From Copromyces sp. CBS 386.78 (taxonomy: Eukaryota > Ascomycota > Sordariomycetes > Sordariales > Sordariaceae): a stretch of DNA of 64,000 bases. The position numbers and the translations under genes are program-made. Where the stretch lies: NCBI GenBank assembly GCA_030685235.1, contig MU839122.1, positions 1 through 64,000 of the forward strand, given 5' to 3'. Shown one piece after another: positions 60,003 to 64,000 of this stretch. The notes below the pieces were generated by a model. It was given only the letters and a program-made list of their open reading frames with translations, was not told the DNA's origin and searched no databases. Positions within the stretch are counted from its first letter, which is position 1. Each line of letters opens with the position of its first letter.

Positions 60003-60779
60003 CTACATCCCCTCCCCATTAACCCTCCCCTCCCTCAAATTCGTCAATCGCAACTGATTCCTCTTCCCCAACACCCTGAGTGTAGTCTCTCTTTCGAGAT
60101 CCGTCATCTCATGCCAATTCGCAATCCGCGAAATCGTCCCGTCTTTGTGAACCACCATTGGGCCCAAGTTATCGAGGGCGACCGCTTGGCCGTTTACTGT
60201 CACGATTTTGGGACCCTGTTGCTGGTCTGATGGGGAGATGGGGGTGGCGGTTTCGGGAGAGGGGAGGGGGAGGGGTGCACCACCGGCGGCGAGACGTTGG
60301 GATTCTACTGAGAGGGGGTCTTGAAGGGGCTCTGAAGGGGCTGGTTCTGGGGCGAACATGGTTGGCCTGGGGGGTTCGGCGGCTTCATCAGATACAGAGG
60401 CTGTGGTGGTGCTGGTAGGCTCTGAGGTGGAAATGGAAGTGGATGAGGCGCTACCAGGTCCCGGTGACGTGCTTGACGTGCTTGAGCCCGTTGGCGCAGC
60501 AGCCGGCGCGGATGGTGCAGGCGGTGCGGGGTCGGCTTTGGTGGTAGTAGCGTTGGATGTAGTATCCATCTTTTGCTGCTGCTGCTGCTGCTGCAAAAGT
60601 GTGCGGCCGCTGGAAATCGTTCTGGTCCTTGAAGATACTGGTAGAGGTACCTTGTTGCTGATGGAAGTGCTGATCTGGGTACGGTTCTGGTAGGCGGTGT
60701 TGTTGATGGCCCTTGTAAGCTGGGAGACAGATCGTGTTGAAAGTCTGCGCGCTGCTGGCCTGAGATGGCTATACATCAC
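60003..60779 (-). CDS. Conserved fungal protein, possible mitochondrial targeting
   Basis: A 258-residue minus-strand frame. Residues 1-60 are rich in Arg/Ser with almost no acid (MMYSHLRPAARRLSTRSVSQ), like a mitochondrial presequence. A poly-Gln run coded by a CAG repeat follows, then an Ala/Pro/Ser/Thr spacer. The last 65 residues are compact and look conserved: VTVNGQAVALDNLGPMVVHK, DGTISRIANWHEMTDLERET and RVLGKRNQLRL. I recognise this C-terminal block as a recurring pattern in filamentous fungi but know no function. A second Met (60569) just after the poly-Gln run could give a form without the presequence. The GC-rich antisense frames here are shadows. Confidence 0.68.
   Translation of the reverse strand: MMYSHLRPAARRLSTRSVSQLTRAINNTAYQNRTQISTSISNKVPLPVSSRTRTISSGRTLLQQQQQQQKMDTTSNATTTKADPAPPAPSAPAAAPTGSSTSSTSPGPGSASSTSISTSEPTSTTTASVSDEAAEPPRPTMFAPEPAPSEPLQDPLSVESQRLAAGGAPLPLPSPETATPISPSDQQQGPKIVTVNGQAVALDNLGPMVVHKDGTISRIANWHEMTDLERETTLRVLGKRNQLRLTNLREGRVNGEGM
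60575..60594. repeat. CAG/CTG trinucleotide repeat in coding sequence
   Basis: About seven GCT/CAG units encode the poly-Gln run between the presequence-like part and the spacer of the minus-strand gene. Length is likely polymorphic. Confidence 0.85.
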
Positions 60780-63198
60780 AGCACAAGCACAGCACGGTAG
60801 CAGGTATTGGTTTTTGGTGTCTATAAAGTGACCACTCTATGGGGAAGAGTGGTGAGACTGAGATGGCTTGGCGCTGGCGATGGTTGATGGTGACTTGAAG
60901 CCGAGGGTTGAATGTTTGTTGGATGGTTGCGTTTAGGTGACCTGAGACTGGAATGTACCGGTACCTCAAGCTCAAAAAGCGTGGGGGTCCCAACCGTCTG
61001 AGAGGTCTAGGTGCTAGGTAGACAGGCTGAAAGTGGTTGCCGCTGATTAAGAGTGACGGTAAGTCCTGAGTGAAGCGACCGTGGTTGATGTCGACCTAAC
61101 TCGGCAAACGGTGATTCGTCCGGGCTGAATCGTCTAGCTGTTTGACTAGCAATTGTCTAGACCGTCAACTTGGCTTCGTTGTTGGTACTGTCTTGGTTGA
61201 GAATGAATGGATCTGGGAAAGAGAAAGCCGCGGTTGAATTGTGAGATACCGGACGGGACGTGTGGAACGGATCTCAGACAAGGATGTGTGCAACAGAAAA
61301 AAGAAGCCGTCGTGATATGCTAGCCTTGTTTCGGGAGTGACTTCGGCGATTTGATGGGTTCGGTTCGTCTCAAGTTTCAAGGATGAGATGAGATGAAATG
61401 CGATGGGAATGAATTTTAGGATGGATTGGCCTAATGGTTTAGGTTCACAGCCATGGTCGAACAGCTCATCGAAGTCGCAATTATACCTCGTGAACATTCT
61501 CGTCCAAGTTCTCCTCTACCAGCGTCACACAAAGCTGGAAGCGTCTAGAAACCTCACCAGTGTGGAAATTTTTGGAGCGCGCGCCGGCTTGGGGTTCTGG
61601 CGCTGAAACGACCGCATGGTCCGTGCGTCAGGCGACTCCATCTGCCCCTGACAAGACGGGGATCTCGAGAGCATGGAAAGTCAACAATGCATCGCATTGA
61701 CACTGAAGCATTGTGACGCCTTCAAGACTTGCAATGCATCGCAAATGCATGCGATGAAAATTGGCTATTGAAAACCTTTGGATCCATTGAGAATCGCATC
61801 GCCATGGCCAGTTGCGCCTTTCTCCGGCCATGGTCACTGACACCTTCCCATTCCTCCGACATTCGGGGACTCGATCATCAACTTCGGGTCGAGTCCAGCT
61901 TCTTTCCTGGCAGCGCGGGTGAACAGGTAGCAGCGACCTGTCATGTTTTCCACTTGCGAGAGTTGCGACCGACAGACCATCGCTCCTGCGTTCGGGCGGA
62001 CGATTGGAGTCCAGACGAGCACATCAGTTAGGGGACCTCTTGCGTGATGAGCCTTGCCGCTCGCGCCTTGCTTCTTTGTTGCCTTAGTTCTCCGCACTTG
62101 CATCCGCAACCCGGGGCGGCAGGTGGGTTGGTGCCTTGGATGGACCAACGAACTTTCCTTTGCAGCTGCCTGCTTTGCTGAGGGGAGCTGGGGCCCCGGC
62201 TTCTGGAAGGAAGGATCCCGAGTGGGCTCTTTCCTTCATGTAGTCCTCGGAATTTGAGCTTCATTGGGAAGGGAAGCATCGATCATCGCAGTCGGAAATT
62301 GGAGGATGTTTCCTCGCGCGAAGCTCGCACGGCAAAAACCGAGAGCTCGGTGTGCTGTTCCTGAGAAGAAGGTAGCTGCGACGGACGTGATCGTGACAAG
62401 GAAGGCAGGCGAGACAGGCAACACAGGCAAGACCAGCCAGGGGATGGCACTCGCTGTCGCGACCCGAAGGCAACCATCCCGCCAGCTCGCGACGTATATG
62501 AGTTGAATATGACAGATGGAAATCCCTTCTGGACATGGACTAGGGTCCGTCTCGGTGTCTCCTTGAGCACGGGGGTGGGTGCTGGTTTTTCCTCGGAGCA
62601 CGCAATTCCTCCGAGTCACCGTCGACGAGTGTTTACCTTACGTATTCTGCCCGGGAATTCAACAGTCTCTCATCTGGACCTTCTTGGACATCCCCTGGTC
62701 CAGCCTTGTTTTGTGAGTCTTGAGATGCCCCTCCCGGGGCTGTGAATTCCAACCCTATTCTCGTTCTGAAGCCTCGTACTGATGCTATCATCAGGGGCAT
62801 CCGACGCACCAGCCCATGTTCATCACAGAGCTTTGCGGTCGAATGAAGACTACCAGGATCTATGGGGGCAGAAACCTCACCGTACTAGCCACACCTCTTG
62901 TTCACCAGCACCAAGCCCTGCTACACCAAATCAATGCCACATCTCGCGCGCCACGATCCTCAGCATCCTCATCGCACAAGTTACTCTCCCCTCGAGAGCC
63001 TCATCAAGCCAAGAAAGACCCTTCGGTTCCGAGAGAGACATCGTACTCAGTGTAAGTGTGATCACTTGGATTCCACGTTACTTTTACTCACTAATACTTT
63101 GCAAAAGGAACAAGTTTGATATGTCAAGACCGAGATTATCCAAAATCACAGTGCCTTCAGTTGTACCTTGGGTAGAATGAACCAACCCAACCTGGCCT
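60780..63198. other. Intergenic, no supported gene
   Basis: 2.4 kb with many short frames on both strands. None shows a domain, a consistent intron or a paralogue in the window. Short GATGAGATGA and GCATCGCA-type repeats occur near 61385 and 61690-61750. Confidence 0.4.
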
Positions 63199-63891
63199 TC
63201 ACACGATCTCATAAACATAATATCCATTTCCCTCCCCTCTACCCAGTACTGAATCCGGCTTTAGTTGAGCCACCTCCTTGCAAACTTCTAGAAACTCTTT
63301 AATCCGTATATAATGTCCGAAATACGGTGAGTATCGATGTGTTAGATTGGTGTTCAGCGGGCGTGGACCGTTGACGTAAGGGTCCTCTTTCAAGAGATCC
63401 ATTCGTCGTTGTTGTTGAAGTCGTTGTTGTTTTTCTGCTTCTGGTATCCCGTCGCCTGAGTCTCCGGCTTCCATTTCGACATAACGCTCTTGTTCTTGGG
63501 CGAACCATGTGTCGATGTTGCAGAGAAAGCCTTGGCTCTTTAGGCGTTCGATGCCCAATAGCCAGACGTAGTAGTCGTGGTGGTCGACATATTCTTCGGA
63601 CTCTGTCGAGTCTCTTTTTGTTTCCTCCCTGGCTTCATTTTCCCATGTAGCGTTGGCGAAGGGGTTGGATGAGTACGAATCGCTGTCCGGTTGTGACTCG
63701 CTGTAGTCATCGTATGCGTCGAATGCTGTTAAGGCCAGTTCGTTTCCGCAGTAGTGGTTTTCCCTTAACTGCCCTCTTAACGCGCATGGTCTATAGTTGC
63801 ACTTATGTAATATTAAGGTAGCGTTAAGGTAGGCTAAGACTTTGGTTGTAAGATGGAAAGAGGTGTTTAATATTAGGAGTTCTCTTCCTTT
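63199..63891 (-). CDS. Unrecognised protein, 3' part of a gene extending right
   Basis: The minus-strand frame is open from a TAG at 63892-63894 to the TGA at 63199-63201, with no ATG that looks like a true start, so this is the 3' part of a multi-exon gene. Protein-like blocks are ENHYCGNELALTAFDAYDDY, then an acidic Ser/Asp segment, DHHDYYVWLLGIERLKSQGF (about 63541-63610) and a C-terminal PYFGHYIRIKEFLEVCKEVA. A Gln/Arg run (QQRLQQQRRMD) divides the last two. Acceptor-like AGs near 63770-63790 with a CTTAAC branch suggest an intron upstream. No family is recognised. It lies on the side of cys-3 where the linked incompatibility gene het-6 would be expected in N. crassa, but no HET motif is present in what is visible. 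Confidence 0.55.
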   Translation of the reverse strand, partial: KGRELLILNTSFHLTTKVLAYLNATLILHKCNYRPCALRGQLRENHYCGNELALTAFDAYDDYSESQPDSDSYSSNPFANATWENEAREETKRDSTESEEYVDHHDYYVWLLGIERLKSQGFLCNIDTWFAQEQERYVEMEAGDSGDGIPEAEKQQRLQQQRRMDLLKEDPYVNGPRPLNTNLTHRYSPYFGHYIRIKEFLEVCKEVAQLKPDSVLGRGEGNGYYVYEIV

Positions 63892-63894
63892 CTA

Positions 63895-64000
63895 CCTTTC
63901 TTCTTTCTTCCTCTTTCTTCCTCCTTTTTATTATTACTACTATCCTTTTTATTACTACTATCCTTTTCATCATCACCACCATTATTTTCATCATCACTAC
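63895..64000. repeat. Low-complexity TTC/ATC/ACT tract at the window edge
   Basis: Microsatellite-like DNA: CTTTCTTC runs followed by two TACTACTATCCTTTT units and CATCATCAC runs. Read on the minus strand, one frame encodes an acidic Ser/Asp/Asn then Lys/Glu stretch, so part of it may be coding for the gene at 63199. Confidence 0.5.

Noticed and set aside
60158..60693. Gly/Val-rich plus-strand frames
   Set aside because: Antisense shadows of the minus-strand gene with the conserved C-terminal block and coding CAG repeat.
1..64000. HET-domain (het-6-type) gene, CRISPR array, rRNA genes
   Set aside because: Looked for on both strands. No HET-domain motifs, spacer-repeat arrays or rRNA-like segments were seen in the legible regions.

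Overview
The window reads as nuclear DNA of a filamentous ascomycete, almost certainly Neurospora or a very close Sordariaceae relative. Genes have short GT-AG introns with CTAAC-like branch sites. About 35 kb of transposon-derived DNA has the extreme AT skew of repeat-induced point mutation (RIP). Two recognisable genes fit the left arm of N. crassa linkage group II: the ribonucleotide reductase large subunit (un-24, also a heterokaryon-incompatibility determinant) and the sulfur regulator cys-3. The exact species cannot be read from sequence alone.

Layout. 1-11 kb is an accessory-looking gene neighbourhood. It holds a secreted aegerolysin; three tandem minus-strand paralogues with a velvet-like look, the third a pseudogene; a doubtful fourth remnant; and a DUF3669 kinase-like protein. 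11.5-14.4 kb is un-24 (four exons, minus strand), with MluI cell-cycle boxes upstream. 15.3-45.1 kb is one RIP-mutated block that resolves into five nested insertions: a pogo-like DNA transposon contains a large Ty3/gypsy element, which contains a 427-bp MITE with 8-bp target duplications, which contains a 7.1-kb minus-strand Ty3/gypsy element, which contains a Mutator-like (MULE) transposon in one LTR. Every level has matching termini and target duplications, and the LTR lengths close exactly once the inserts are subtracted. 45.3-49.1 kb returns to normal genes: a TatD-family nuclease (+) convergent with a CENP-N/Chl4 kinetochore protein (-). 50.4-56.0 kb is a single RIP-mutated Ty1/copia element with 166-bp LTRs and a CTCAT duplication. 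57.3-59.2 kb is cys-3, with a long intron that contains the start codon of a shorter isoform. 60.0-60.8 kb is a conserved, possibly mitochondrial protein of unknown function. 63.2-63.9 kb is the 3' part of an unrecognised minus-strand gene running off the right edge.

Housekeeping genes (un-24, TatD, CENP-N/Chl4, cys-3) do not form a pathway. The notable architecture is a roughly 30-kb heterochromatin-prone transposon nest between an incompatibility gene and its linked neighbours. No HET-domain gene, rRNA gene, intact tRNA or CRISPR array was seen.
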